A DNA stretch of 44,118 bases, taken from Candidatus Pacebacteria bacterium CG_4_10_14_3_um_filter_34_15. Its GTDB lineage: Bacteria > Patescibacteriota > Microgenomatia > UBA1400 > PJMF01. The notes under the pieces were generated by a model, which was not told where the DNA came from, made no database searches, and saw only the letters and a list, made by a program, of their open reading frames with translations. Made by a program: the position numbers and the translations under genes. The stretch is from assembly GCA_002783105.1 (NCBI GenBank), contig PFJN01000044.1, positions 1 through 44,118 of the forward strand. Reading direction: 5' to 3'. Of the stretch, positions 1 through 9,661 are shown one piece after another (position 1 is the first letter of the stretch; the number at the start of each line of letters is the position of its first letter).

Positions 1-9
1 AAATATATG

Positions 10-82
10 TGAGTCGAGAGGGACTCGAACCCCCGACCAGTAAGGTATAAGCTTACCGCTCTACCAACTGAGCTATCGACTC
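10..82 (-). tRNA. tRNA-Ile (anticodon UAU)
   Basis: Reverse complement folds as a full 73-nt cloverleaf: acceptor GAGTCGA/TCGACTC, D stem GCTC/GAGC, anticodon stem GTAAG/CTTAC with loop CTTATAC, T stem GGGGG/CCCTC with loop TTCGAGT, discriminator A. CCA is not encoded. Confidence 0.95.
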
Positions 83-208
83 ATTTGTGCAATTTGCTCA
101 GAAGATTGCAGACTCATTATATAACACAAAACTTCAACTTCAATCATAATTTCAGGCTGTAAGCAATATTTTGTGATGTTATAATTACCCTTCAGAAAGA
201 AACATTAA

Positions 209-1252
209 ATGAAAAATATTTTTAGCTCAACATTAAATCAAATGAAAAAAAGATGGAAACTCTCTTCAATAATCGCCGTAGTTGTCATATTAATATTAGT
301 TTTTGTAGTTCGCTCGAATGCTACTAAAAATAATCTTCAGCTCAAATTTGAACACCCTGTCAAAAATTCTATTACCAAAACTTTAGAAATTTCCGGCCAT
401 GTCGATGCTAAGCAAAAAGCGCGCTTAAGATTTGCCGCTGGTGGAAAAGTCGTCTATTTAGGAGCTCAAGAAGGTGATATTGTCAAAAAATGGCAAACAA
501 TTGCTTCAATTGATGCTGCATCACTTGCCAAAACACTTCAAAAAGACCTAAATCTCTACATGAAAGAACGATGGGATTGGGAAACAACAACTGACAACAA
601 CAAAGGTCAGTCTCTCGATACTGTTGAACAAAGAACGGTTGATAAAGAACAATGGGACTTAAACAATACGGTCATTGATGTCGAAATTCAAGACATAGCA
701 ATAAAAAATACCACTATTTATACTCCTTTTGAAGGCATCCTAACTAGCTCTCCAACCACAGTTACAGGCGTACAACTCTTGGCTAGTGATTATTTTGAAA
801 TCGTCAACCCAAACTCACTAATATTTAGAGCCGCAGTGGATGAGTCTGATATTTCATTCATTTCTGAAGGCCAAACAGCTAATCTGGTCTTAGATTCATA
901 TCCAAACGAAATAATTTCGACTACCGTAAGCTACGTTTCCTTTGTCAGTACTGAAACATCAAGCGGAACAGCTTTTATCATTGAATTTCCTTTAAATGAA
1001 ACTACTAATAGTAATCTACTCAGAATTGGTATGAATGGCGACATCAACATAGTATTGGAAACCAAAAATAATGTGCTTACTATTCCAACAATTTCTATCA
1101 CTCAAAGAGAAAATAAAATATTTGTAAATGTCAAAACTGGAGAAAATCAATCTGAAGAAAAAGAAATAAAAATTGGCTTGGAAACTGATGATACCGTTGA
1201 GGTTTTAGAAGGACTTTCTGAGTCAGATGAAATTGTAGTTCCAGAACAATAA
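209..1252 (+). CDS. HlyD/MacA-like periplasmic adaptor subunit of ABC exporter
   Basis: N-terminal TM, biotinyl-lipoyl-like segment (GGKVVYLGAQEGDIVKKWQ), beta-barrel region, directly upstream of MacB-like genes. Confidence 0.85.
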   Translation: MKNIFSSTLNQMKKRWKLSSIIAVVVILILVFVVRSNATKNNLQLKFEHPVKNSITKTLEISGHVDAKQKARLRFAAGGKVVYLGAQEGDIVKKWQTIASIDAASLAKTLQKDLNLYMKERWDWETTTDNNKGQSLDTVEQRTVDKEQWDLNNTVIDVEIQDIAIKNTTIYTPFEGILTSSPTTVTGVQLLASDYFEIVNPNSLIFRAAVDESDISFISEGQTANLVLDSYPNEIISTTVSYVSFVSTETSSGTAFIIEFPLNETTNSNLLRIGMNGDINIVLETKNNVLTIPTISITQRENKIFVNVKTGENQSEEKEIKIGLETDDTVEVLEGLSESDEIVVPEQ

Positions 1253-1256
1253 CATA

Positions 1257-1952
1257 ATGTTAAAATTATTAAATGTTTCTAAACATTACCAATTAGGTAA
1301 TAATCTTATCAAAGCTTTAAATAATGTATCTTTAGAGGTTAAAACGGGTGAATTTATCTCCATCATGGGTCCATCAGGATCTGGAAAATCAACATTCTTA
1401 CAAGTAGCTAGTATTTTGGCAGAACCAACAAGTGGTCAAATTTTTCTTAAAGACAAAGAAGTTAGTTTATATAACGAGATCGAACGAGCAAAACTCAGAA
1501 ATAAAGAAATTGGATTCATTTTTCAATCTTTTAATTTATTAGCAAGAACATCTGCAATCGATAATGTCGCCCTACCCTTGGTATATTCTGGCGTTAAACA
1601 TTCAGAGCAAATGAGAAAAGCAAAAGAAATTTTAGAAAAAGTAGGACTTGGAGACAGATTGAATAATTCGCCCGCACAACTTTCTGGTGGACAACAACAA
1701 AGAGTTGCTATTGCTCGCGCTCTTATTAACGACCCATCTATTGTTTTTGCAGATGAGCCAACAGGAAATCTTGATTCAAAATCTGGTGATGAGATTATGG
1801 ATATATTGTTAAAACTTCATAAAGAAGGCAAAACTATTGTGATGGTTACTCATGAAGAAGAAATTGCCCAATGTGCCAAAAGACAGATAGTATTTAAAGA
1901 TGGAAAAATTATCAAAGATTTTAAAACTAAAACGGCAAAAAAGAAAAAATAA
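1257..1952 (+). CDS. ABC transporter ATP-binding protein (MacB/LolD type)
   Basis: Walker [10 protein letters not shown], signature [15 protein letters not shown], Walker [13 protein letters not shown]. Confidence 0.95.
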   Translation: MLKLLNVSKHYQLGNNLIKALNNVSLEVKTGEFISIMGPSGSGKSTFLQVASILAEPTSGQIFLKDKEVSLYNEIERAKLRNKEIGFIFQSFNLLARTSAIDNVALPLVYSGVKHSEQMRKAKEILEKVGLGDRLNNSPAQLSGGQQQRVAIARALINDPSIVFADEPTGNLDSKSGDEIMDILLKLHKEGKTIVMVTHEEEIAQCAKRQIVFKDGKIIKDFKTKTAKKKK

Positions 1953-3160
1953 TGCTTAACACATTTAAAATTGCGATAAAAGCAATTCTAGTAAATAAAT
2001 ACAGGTCATTTTTAACAATGTTGGGCGTTATCATTGGAGTGGGTTCTGTTGTCATGCTCACAGCAATTGGAACTGGCCTCCAAGCCTATATTTCCGAACA
2101 ATTTGATGAGTTAGGAGCAAATACAGTTCTTGTTTTTCCAGGAGACCCTTTTGGAGAAGGTGGTGGCTTTAGCAGAGAAAATCAATTAAATGCGCTAGCA
2201 AATAGCAAGCTTGAGATGAATGATGTAAAAGAAATAGAAAAAATTAGAGAATTTGTCGAGTTGGCAGTCCCTTTTACCACTCAAACAGACAATATCTCTT
2301 ATAGGAATAATGATAAATCCGTAACAGTTGTTGGATCAACTCATGAATACCTAGTTGCTCAGCCAAGTACTAAAGTCGAAAAAGGCAGATTTTTTGATAA
2401 AAATGAAAATGATTCTAAGAAAAAAGTAGTGGTTATTGGCTTCAAAGTGGCAGAAGAACTGTTTGGAAGTATCGATCCAATTGGCAAAAAAGTGAAAATT
2501 GGTAACCAAACATATACTGTTATCGGCATGCAAGAAGAGGCCGGTGGTTCTTTTGGAGGACCAAGTCTAGACACATATATCTATATTCCTCTAGAAACAA
2601 TGTTCAAACAATACGATACTAAAAAGATTTTAGAAATTGTTGTTAAAACTAAAAGTGCTGACAATATTCCAGAGAGCATTGCTGCTATCGAGAAACAAAT
2701 GTTAAAGAAATATGAAGATGACGAATTTTCAGTCTTTGATCAATCAGAAATTTTAGACACTATTAATCAAATACTTGGAGTTTTAACAATAGCACTTGGC
2801 GGTATCTCTGGGATTTCGCTTCTAGTTGGTGGAATTGGAATTATGAATATTATGCTAGTTTCTGTCACCGAAAGAACGAGAGAAATCGGCCTTAGAAAGG
2901 CCTTGGGAGCCACTCCAAACACAATTTTAATGCAGTTCTTAATTGAAGCCGCAGTACTTTCAGTCTTAGGCGGATTAATTGGTCTAATAATAGCATTCTT
3001 AGGAACCTTGGCAATTCAACTATATTTCCCTGCCAAAATCACTCTGCAAGCAGTAATTCTAGCCTTTGGTGTTTCCACAGTTGTTGGCTTAGTTTTTGGG
3101 GCAGCACCAGCTAGAAGGGCCTCCAAACTATCTCCAATTGAAGCACTTAGGTATGAATAA
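1952..3160 (+). CDS. ABC transporter permease (MacB/FtsX family)
   Basis: MacB-PCD plus FtsX architecture; GGIGIMNIMLVSVTERTREIGLRKALGA; TAATG-type overlap with the ATPase gene. Confidence 0.93.
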   Translation: MLNTFKIAIKAILVNKYRSFLTMLGVIIGVGSVVMLTAIGTGLQAYISEQFDELGANTVLVFPGDPFGEGGGFSRENQLNALANSKLEMNDVKEIEKIREFVELAVPFTTQTDNISYRNNDKSVTVVGSTHEYLVAQPSTKVEKGRFFDKNENDSKKKVVVIGFKVAEELFGSIDPIGKKVKIGNQTYTVIGMQEEAGGSFGGPSLDTYIYIPLETMFKQYDTKKILEIVVKTKSADNIPESIAAIEKQMLKKYEDDEFSVFDQSEILDTINQILGVLTIALGGISGISLLVGGIGIMNIMLVSVTERTREIGLRKALGATPNTILMQFLIEAAVLSVLGGLIGLIIAFLGTLAIQLYFPAKITLQAVILAFGVSTVVGLVFGAAPARRASKLSPIEALRYE

Positions 3161-3251
3161 GATTGAGTAACTTTCTAGTAATTGTTTCTAAATCAGCTAA
3201 ATTGAGCTTGTTTGTATAAATATTTACTAGACATAGTATACTAAATCCACC

Positions 3252-3659
3252 ATGTTTTTTAAAACTAAGCTTCTCATCTTCTTAATTATTCTTACTTCTA
3301 CTGGAGCCACACTCTACTACTTCGGAGATCGAAAAAAAATAAATGAAATAACGCAACAAACTCTAGAGGAAACTCCTCTGAAAAATCTTGTTGAGAGGGC
3401 AAATAATTTTGATAAAAATAAAATTAATTTTGACCTTGACAGTATGGTTCAAGGCGTCGAACAGGAATTCTCACAGCTATCAACTCACACAGAAGAAGTA
3501 AAGAAACACGCCGACAACATTCTAGGAGCTACAAAATCGCTCGAATCGCCTTTTGATGCAACTGCAGATTCAACTCCAATCTACGAAAAAACCTTTGAAT
3601 ATGGAAAATATGTCTATTGCAAACAGGTTGTTGAAGATTACGAAGAATTTAATAAATAA
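3252..3659 (+). CDS. Hypothetical membrane-anchored/secreted protein
   Basis: ORF with N-terminal hydrophobic segment. Confidence 0.6.
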   Translation: MFFKTKLLIFLIILTSTGATLYYFGDRKKINEITQQTLEETPLKNLVERANNFDKNKINFDLDSMVQGVEQEFSQLSTHTEEVKKHADNILGATKSLESPFDATADSTPIYEKTFEYGKYVYCKQVVEDYEEFNK

Positions 3660-3665
3660 ATTTAT

Positions 3666-3771
3666 AAAAAATAACTTAATATTTATGTAAACAAGTCTGA
3701 TGAAGCGTAGATTTATAATATCTTAAAATCTGCGTAATTAAACTTGTGTCACAAATATTAAGTTATTTTTT
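3666..3771. terminator. Long AT-rich inverted repeat between convergent genes, candidate bidirectional terminator
   Basis: AAAAAATAACTTAATATTT (3666-3684) is perfectly complementary to AAATATTAAGTTATTTTTT (3753-3771); inner ACAAGT/ACTTGT and AGATTT/AAATCT also pair. Confidence 0.7.
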
Positions 3772-3772
3772 A

Positions 3773-6106
3773 CTAAAGATTGCTTCTACTCTGAATTTCT
3801 GCTTCAACCACATGGACATCTTTACCATACTTTAATCTAGAAAGCTCTTTGATCATCTCTGCCTGTTTTGGATTCATTCTAGCCTTGATATCGTCCATAT
3901 CTTTTGCCAATGACATACTGAAAGGAGGTACTGGCTCATTGTTAACAATGGTTTTGATATAAACGTGATATTTTTCAATATTTGTTAAATCTCCCTCATT
4001 AAAAACTGGTGCATACTCATGTTGCAAAAAGTTTGCATCTGGAACACCCACTCGGAAAGAAATCATAGTACCAACGTTACCAAAAACAGCATTTTTAACA
4101 TCTTCATCGATCTGACCAACAAACTGATTGGCAACTATCAGGTTCAGGCGATACTTACGAGCTTCAGATAGAATAACTGCAAAATCTTCTGTGGCATAGT
4201 TTTGGAACTCATCAACATATAAGAAAAAGTCTTTTCGATCTTCCATAGCCATGTCCTGACGACTCATGGCGGCGGTCAAAACTTTTGGCACAAGAATCAA
4301 ACCTAAAAATTTTGCATCTTCCTCACCCAAAATACCTTTTGAAAGATTACAAAGAATAACTTTTTGCTCATCCATTGCCTGTCTAATATTAAATGAGCTT
4401 TCTGGTTGACCAATAATATTACGCATGGTTTTGTTTGTAACAAAACGACCAAATTTAGAAACAATATAATCAAGAACTTCAGACTTATGAAAATCCGCCG
4501 TTTGAGCAATTTGATCAGTCCAGTATCGTTTCACCACCGGATCCAAAACTAAAGGTAACATTTCATCAACATATTTAGCATCTGTCAAAATACGCACTAA
4601 CTCGATAAAAGTACTACCCTTTTTATACATAATCGTAAGCATGGCATTTCTAATTGCATGTTCAAATCTTGGGCCAATAATTCCGGTTCTATGAGGATCA
4701 TAAAGTTTGTACATTAATCCAATAATTGAGCCAACAACAAAATGTCTCTGTTCTTCGGAATCAGCCTCCATCATATTCAAACCCATAGGTCTACTTAAAT
4801 CAGAAGGATTAAAATAAATAACATCATCAGCTCTCTCTGGAGGCATTAATTCTAAAACATCTTCAATAAACTCTCCGTGAGGATCAATGGCACAAACTCC
4901 TTTGCCCGCTTCAATGTCCTGCAGAATCATTTCCTTCAAAAATTCAGATTTTCCTGTACCAGTTTTACCAATAATGTACATATGTCTTCTGCGATCATCA
5001 TCACCAATGAAAACTTCCCTCATTTCGCCCCTATAGTTTGATTTTCCCAGATATAAACCTGTCTTTGGAATGTTATGAGGAGCTGGAGCGTTTTTTGCAT
5101 TCAGATATCTAATATGATGAGTTTCAACGGTCTTATTTGGTAAATGAAAAATTGTTGCGAGCTCTTCTGAATTTAGAATAAAAGTGCCAGCCCCAAATAT
5201 TGGCATATACCGATAAATAAAATCAATCATGAAAAGTTGCTTCATCAAAATAATTTTTGGTCTCTTAAATGAATTATAGGCAGAAGAATATTGAGCAAAA
5301 GAACCAGCAATGTTATTAAGATGAGAATCAGCTGTATGTTCATTTTGTGCGGATACAACAATGCGAATAGAAACCTTAAAACCTGGTTTTTCTATTTTTT
5401 GCGAGATCATTTCCATTTCTTTTGGATCATTAGTATAGGTAGCATTTTTTGGATCCGACTCTCTTTTTTTCTGAGCAGAAATATATGATCTGCCCTTACT
5501 TTGCCAACGCCTTGATTCTGGCTGAAGAAGAATTTGAACAATTGCACCTTCTCCTGGACCCATTTTAGATAGAGCTGAAGTCAATAATGATAAGCCATCA
5601 GTTGGCAAGTCTTTATACAGCTTTATTGGCAAAAATGTTGATTTATCAAGTTTAATAGAGTTAAAAGCTACTTTTCCTTTTTTACTAAAAATATTGACTT
5701 CATCTGTCTCTTTTATATCTGCATTAGGATATGCTCCATGAATTTGCTTTTCTACCAAATCTCTAATTCTTTTTGGGCAATTCATATAAAAAGAAATTTC
5801 TTCTTGAAGAGCAACTAATTCAAATGAAAATAAATCCTCGGCTTGCGCCCATGAAAAAAATCCACTTTTTTTTAATGTATATAGCGATGCAAAAAGTTGT
5901 TCAGCAGCATCAATTTTTGTTTCGTTATCTTTTGGCACTCTCACAAGCAAAGTCACGAATTCAAGAGCAACTTTCTCTCGGTTTCGATGTTTAAACCATT
6001 GAAATAACATATAAACAAATACGGCAAATATTGCTATAAATAAAATAAACAACACCACAGTCATTATTATCGAAACTAATTGCGCTGTAAAATCACCTTT
6101 AAACAT
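3773..6106 (-). CDS. Type IV secretion coupling ATPase-like protein (VirD4/TraD/HerA-like)
   Basis: N-terminal TM; Walker A IIGKTGTGKSEF; FFLYVDEFQNYAT Walker B region; LNLIVANQF. Confidence 0.85.
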   Translation of the reverse strand: MFKGDFTAQLVSIIMTVVLFILFIAIFAVFVYMLFQWFKHRNREKVALEFVTLLVRVPKDNETKIDAAEQLFASLYTLKKSGFFSWAQAEDLFSFELVALQEEISFYMNCPKRIRDLVEKQIHGAYPNADIKETDEVNIFSKKGKVAFNSIKLDKSTFLPIKLYKDLPTDGLSLLTSALSKMGPGEGAIVQILLQPESRRWQSKGRSYISAQKKRESDPKNATYTNDPKEMEMISQKIEKPGFKVSIRIVVSAQNEHTADSHLNNIAGSFAQYSSAYNSFKRPKIILMKQLFMIDFIYRYMPIFGAGTFILNSEELATIFHLPNKTVETHHIRYLNAKNAPAPHNIPKTGLYLGKSNYRGEMREVFIGDDDRRRHMYIIGKTGTGKSEFLKEMILQDIEAGKGVCAIDPHGEFIEDVLELMPPERADDVIYFNPSDLSRPMGLNMMEADSEEQRHFVVGSIIGLMYKLYDPHRTGIIGPRFEHAIRNAMLTIMYKKGSTFIELVRILTDAKYVDEMLPLVLDPVVKRYWTDQIAQTADFHKSEVLDYIVSKFGRFVTNKTMRNIIGQPESSFNIRQAMDEQKVILCNLSKGILGEEDAKFLGLILVPKVLTAAMSRQDMAMEDRKDFFLYVDEFQNYATEDFAVILSEARKYRLNLIVANQFVGQIDEDVKNAVFGNVGTMISFRVGVPDANFLQHEYAPVFNEGDLTNIEKYHVYIKTIVNNEPVPPFSMSLAKDMDDIKARMNPKQAEMIKELSRLKYGKDVHVVEAEIQSRSNL

Positions 6107-6764
6107 TTAATCTATCCTTATGCCCCAGGGCACCCTCTCTGGCTTCGCCATGGCCCAGGCCAGCTTCTCTTGCTTCGCAATTCACCTTCTTCACCTTGTA
6201 AACTGCTTTTCCAGCAAATAATTTAATAACTTTATGACTCCACTCGACTAACCACCTAAAACTAAACTTCAAACTTTTCTTTTCACCCTCTTTTTCTTCG
6301 TCTTGAGTTATTGGCAAAACAACTACTGGAGTTGAGGGATAATTAGCTTTGGCTGTTTCTACTGTCCCATCTGCAATCACAATCTCTTGAGGAGCTTGAT
6401 TCTGATGATCCTCAACTCTATGAAGAAAGCTCTCAACTTCGACAGGAATTTCGGGCATTTTTTCATGCTCAACTAGCGTTACTCCACCACCTACGTCAAT
6501 TGGAGCAGAATCAAGCAGAGATGAAGATTCTGCTTTCTCTTTAGCAGTTCTCGTTGGGTTAAGTGGATTTAAAGTATCTGTCGATTGGCGTATTGCTGTA
6601 GTAACAGCTTGAGGAGCAATTGAACCTATCTCATCCAAAATTTCACCAAATGTATTTAAATCTCCAGTAGTTTGAATCTGATCAGTGGAAATAAGATTTG
6701 CACTTTGAACATCGTCCGTTGCTGGATCATATAAAACTGGTTGGGTCTGGGCAGTATCTGTCAT
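6099..6764 (-). CDS. Hypothetical protein upstream of and overlapping the TraD-like gene
   Basis: ORF; C-terminus contains the 10-aa repeat CEAREAGLGH/GEAREGALGH encoded by the 30-nt DNA repeat. Confidence 0.6.
   Translation of the reverse strand: MTDTAQTQPVLYDPATDDVQSANLISTDQIQTTGDLNTFGEILDEIGSIAPQAVTTAIRQSTDTLNPLNPTRTAKEKAESSSLLDSAPIDVGGGVTLVEHEKMPEIPVEVESFLHRVEDHQNQAPQEIVIADGTVETAKANYPSTPVVVLPITQDEEKEGEKKSLKFSFRWLVEWSHKVIKLFAGKAVYKVKKVNCEAREAGLGHGEAREGALGHKDRLNV
6121..6180. repeat. Tandem 2 x 30-nt GC-rich palindromic repeat with compensatory changes
   Basis: TGCCCCAGGGCACCCTCTCTGGCTTCGCCA / TGGCCCAGGCCAGCTTCTCTTGCTTCGCAA; 24/30 identical; four of six differences form two compensatory base-pair swaps. 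Confidence 0.85.
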
Positions 6765-6789
6765 ATTATCTTACTCATAATAATATCAT

Positions 6790-7317
6790 TTATTTGATGA
6801 TAACCACATCACCGACTTCAAGATTATATTTGTCAATATCACCTGAATTAAGCTCTAAAACTTTATCTGAATATTTCTTTATTGAAACTCTCTCAATATC
6901 TTGACTTGCCGTCCCTGGAATTGGCTTTTTGATGTTTTTTGAGAAGCCAACAACTTCATTGCCATTGATCCAAACAAAATCTAAATCAAATTTCATATCA
7001 AACATCCAAAAAGTTCTCAAAGTACTGTCAGGAAAAACAAACAACAATCCATCACTACCAATTTCATCTCGACCACTTAGTCCTTGTTGAGTGCTTTGAG
7101 AAGTATTGGCGATTTCAACATTAAGATTTGTCCTAATTTCTGGAAATGAAGATTTTGAGTCACTGCCATTTTTAATCAAAATTGAGATCATTTCTCCATC
7201 AGAAATTTTATCAAAAGACCCTAATGACTCAGACTTTTTTTTATAAAGATTAAGCATAAGTAAAACCAGACAGAAAATTAATAAAATACTAATATTTATA
7301 ATTCTATTTGAAAACAT
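6790..7317 (-). CDS. DUF192 family protein
   Basis: ANTSQSTQQGLSGRDEIGSDGLLFVFPDSTLRTFWMFDMKFDLDFVWI matches the DUF192 pattern; N-terminal TM. Confidence 0.85.
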   Translation of the reverse strand: MFSNRIINISILLIFCLVLLMLNLYKKKSESLGSFDKISDGEMISILIKNGSDSKSSFPEIRTNLNVEIANTSQSTQQGLSGRDEIGSDGLLFVFPDSTLRTFWMFDMKFDLDFVWINGNEVVGFSKNIKKPIPGTASQDIERVSIKKYSDKVLELNSGDIDKYNLEVGDVVIIK

Positions 7318-8375
7318 ACTTTCTTATTGTATACAGAATCGCAGATAATCCATATATTGAAAAGAAATTTAAAATTATAAAACTCGGAAATAAGTATCTA
7401 TTAAAACCTACTCGAGCATAATAATAGTTTGTTATCAAGCAATAAGCCAATAAAATTAGATTAAGATAATATTTTTTATTAAAAAAAACCTTCTTGAGTG
7501 AAAACAATATTCCTAAAATAGAAAATAAGAAAGAAAAGAAAGATATTAACAAATTATTATAAATAAGCGCATAGTTTTTAAATAAAAACATAAGATACTC
7601 AAAAATATTATAAGAATTAACATATAAAAAACTGTGCTGTTGTCTTATCCTAGCAGTAATAAGTGTTCTAAAACCGTTTACAGGATTGATAAATATCTCA
7701 GGTTCAAGAAAAGTAAATGTTATTAAAAATGATAAAACTCAAATAGATAAAAAATATAGAAAACATATCCATGGAAGCTACCTGAGAAAGCCACTCTAAC
7801 ACTGGATTGAACACAAAAATAGCTATAGAAACAATACTTAGTAAAACTGACTTAAAAATTCTTAAAATAAAAATGCCGTGAATAAATAGAAAAAACAAAA
7901 ACATATAAAAACTATATTGCCTTAGCTCAATAATAATGGACAACCAATTCTCATTAATTAAGGTTTGCAACTCACTTGGGCTTTTGCCACCAGTAGAACC
8001 CCACATTTCTCCAAATCTTCCAAACTCTTTTTGTTCCTGGTTAAACCACTTATCAGCTTTTTGATAATTAAAACCTGAATCACTCTTACTGATAAGAAAT
8101 CCAAAAATGTATTTACCCATTTGAGGTTGATCAATCAAACGATAATCAATTGAAGCCCAATTTGACTTTAGATTTTTTTCTGAAAAATTAAATATTTCAT
8201 AATTTCCATTTATTCTTTGTTGATAAATTTGAGAATCATAAACCCAAACATATTCATCTGTATTGAATGAAGTTTCGTCAATATATTTATAACTCGAATA
8301 TAGCTTGTTAATAACTAGGCATCCGACTGCGATTATCAAAATTATTTTTAATAATTTAAAAATTTTTGACATCAT
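7304..8375 (-). pseudogene. GT39/PMT-like mannosyltransferase, frameshifted and probably internally deleted
   Basis: N-terminal ORF 7704-8375 has FNTDEYVWVYDS and DQPQMGKYIFG. After its stop, a shifted frame stays open (FLEPEIFINPVNGFRTLITARIRQQHSFLYVNSYNIFEYL) into ORF 7304-7591. Confidence 0.7.
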
Positions 8376-9175
8376 TACTTTTTTTTAAGTTTATAACTAT
8401 TTAATAGAAGTAAAGTTAATGAAAAAAAAGCTATAATTAATAATACCACCTGGTTAACTCCCATATTAGTCCAACTCAACATAGCTTTATCAATCCTTAT
8501 AAAATCTAAAAAGAATCTAATTGCTGAATAAAAGACAGTATAAATTAAAAATAATTTTCCTGTTCCAATTTTAGGTAGTTTTTTCTTTGAATTTAAATAG
8601 TAAATTGCAATGCTAAAGCCAATGGTAGCCACCATTTCGTAAAAAAATAAAGGATGATAATATTCAATATTTTCATATCCTAACAACCTATTCTCAGGGG
8701 AAATATATACTCTAAAAATTGAACCATTAGTAGGTATTCCATACAATTCTTGATTTGCAAAGTTACCAAGCCTACCGATTGCCTGACCAATTGGTAAACC
8801 AAAAATAGCAATATCTAAAAATTCTAGAAATTGAATTTTTTTACCAACGCCATCCGACTTGAAAAAATTACTATTTTGGAAAAAACACAGCGACAGATAA
8901 ACTCCCATCGCTCCTCCTAAAATTCCTCCAAAAATGCTCAGACCTCCGTTCCAGATGAAAAACACTTCTTTAAAATTATCAATGTACAAATTGTAATCTG
9001 TAGCTACGTGCCATAGGCGAGCGCCAATAATACCAAATACCAAGCTTGTAATTATTATTTTCCAAAAATATTTTTCTGAAGATCTTATTTTTTTATACTG
9101 TTTTTCTATTAAAGTAGTTGCGACAACCACAGCAATGCCAACAATAAACCCATACAAATGGAAAGGTAAAATCAT
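8375..9175 (-). CDS. lgt: Prolipoprotein diacylglyceryl transferase
   Basis: GGLSIFGGILGG, LPIGQAIGRLGNFANQELYG; start chosen at MILPFHLYGF. Confidence 0.95.
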   Translation of the reverse strand: MILPFHLYGFIVGIAVVVATTLIEKQYKKIRSSEKYFWKIIITSLVFGIIGARLWHVATDYNLYIDNFKEVFFIWNGGLSIFGGILGGAMGVYLSLCFFQNSNFFKSDGVGKKIQFLEFLDIAIFGLPIGQAIGRLGNFANQELYGIPTNGSIFRVYISPENRLLGYENIEYYHPLFFYEMVATIGFSIAIYYLNSKKKLPKIGTGKLFLIYTVFYSAIRFFLDFIRIDKAMLSWTNMGVNQVVLLIIAFFSLTLLLLNSYKLKKK

Positions 9176-9182
9176 AAAATGT

Positions 9183-9632
9183 TTATCTCCCAAGAAAAAA
9201 AGTAAGTAAAACAAAAATTAGTGTCAGCACACTAAAAATAGATACAAAATATTTAATTTCTTGAGCACTTAATTTTCTTTTGAGTTGGGATAAAAATCTT
9301 GAGTGAAAAAGATCAATACTATTTCTATAAATGATTAATTCAATTAATAAGGTAGTAAGTATTCCTAAAAATAAACCAATGCCTATCTCACTTCCGGTAG
9401 AAGTTACGATGAATATTCCCATGGGTAAAAGTGAAAACATAAACAATACTGAACGCGTAATCAGCTTTATTTCTGTTTCGTTTTTTTCAAGATAATATTT
9501 ATAAAAAACTGCTTCATCTAAATCCATCAAAATTGTTCCTAAAACTGTCCCTACGGTAAAAAATATCAAATTATAGTAACTAATTTCACCCTTAAAAAAA
9601 TTTGCAAGAAAAAATAATCCTAAATAAAACAA
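9183..9632 (-). CDS. Hypothetical multi-pass membrane protein
   Basis: ORF with several hydrophobic segments. Confidence 0.6.
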   Translation of the reverse strand: MFYLGLFFLANFFKGEISYYNLIFFTVGTVLGTILMDLDEAVFYKYYLEKNETEIKLITRSVLFMFSLLPMGIFIVTSTGSEIGIGLFLGILTTLLIELIIYRNSIDLFHSRFLSQLKRKLSAQEIKYFVSIFSVLTLIFVLLTFFLGR

Positions 9633-9661
9633 AGGAATTAATATTATTTGGGGTTTAATTT

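Noticed and set aside
2351-2574. Antisense ORFs within the permease gene (and similar 60-80 aa antisense ORFs elsewhere in the track)
   Set aside because: They lie opposite strongly supported coding genes and have low-complexity composition with no recognisable domain; expected by chance in AT-rich sequence.
7690-7740. Programmed ribosomal frameshift in the GT39-like gene
   Set aside because: No recognisable slippery heptamer or downstream structure, and the joined product appears to miss the middle of the fold; decay or sequencing error is more likely.
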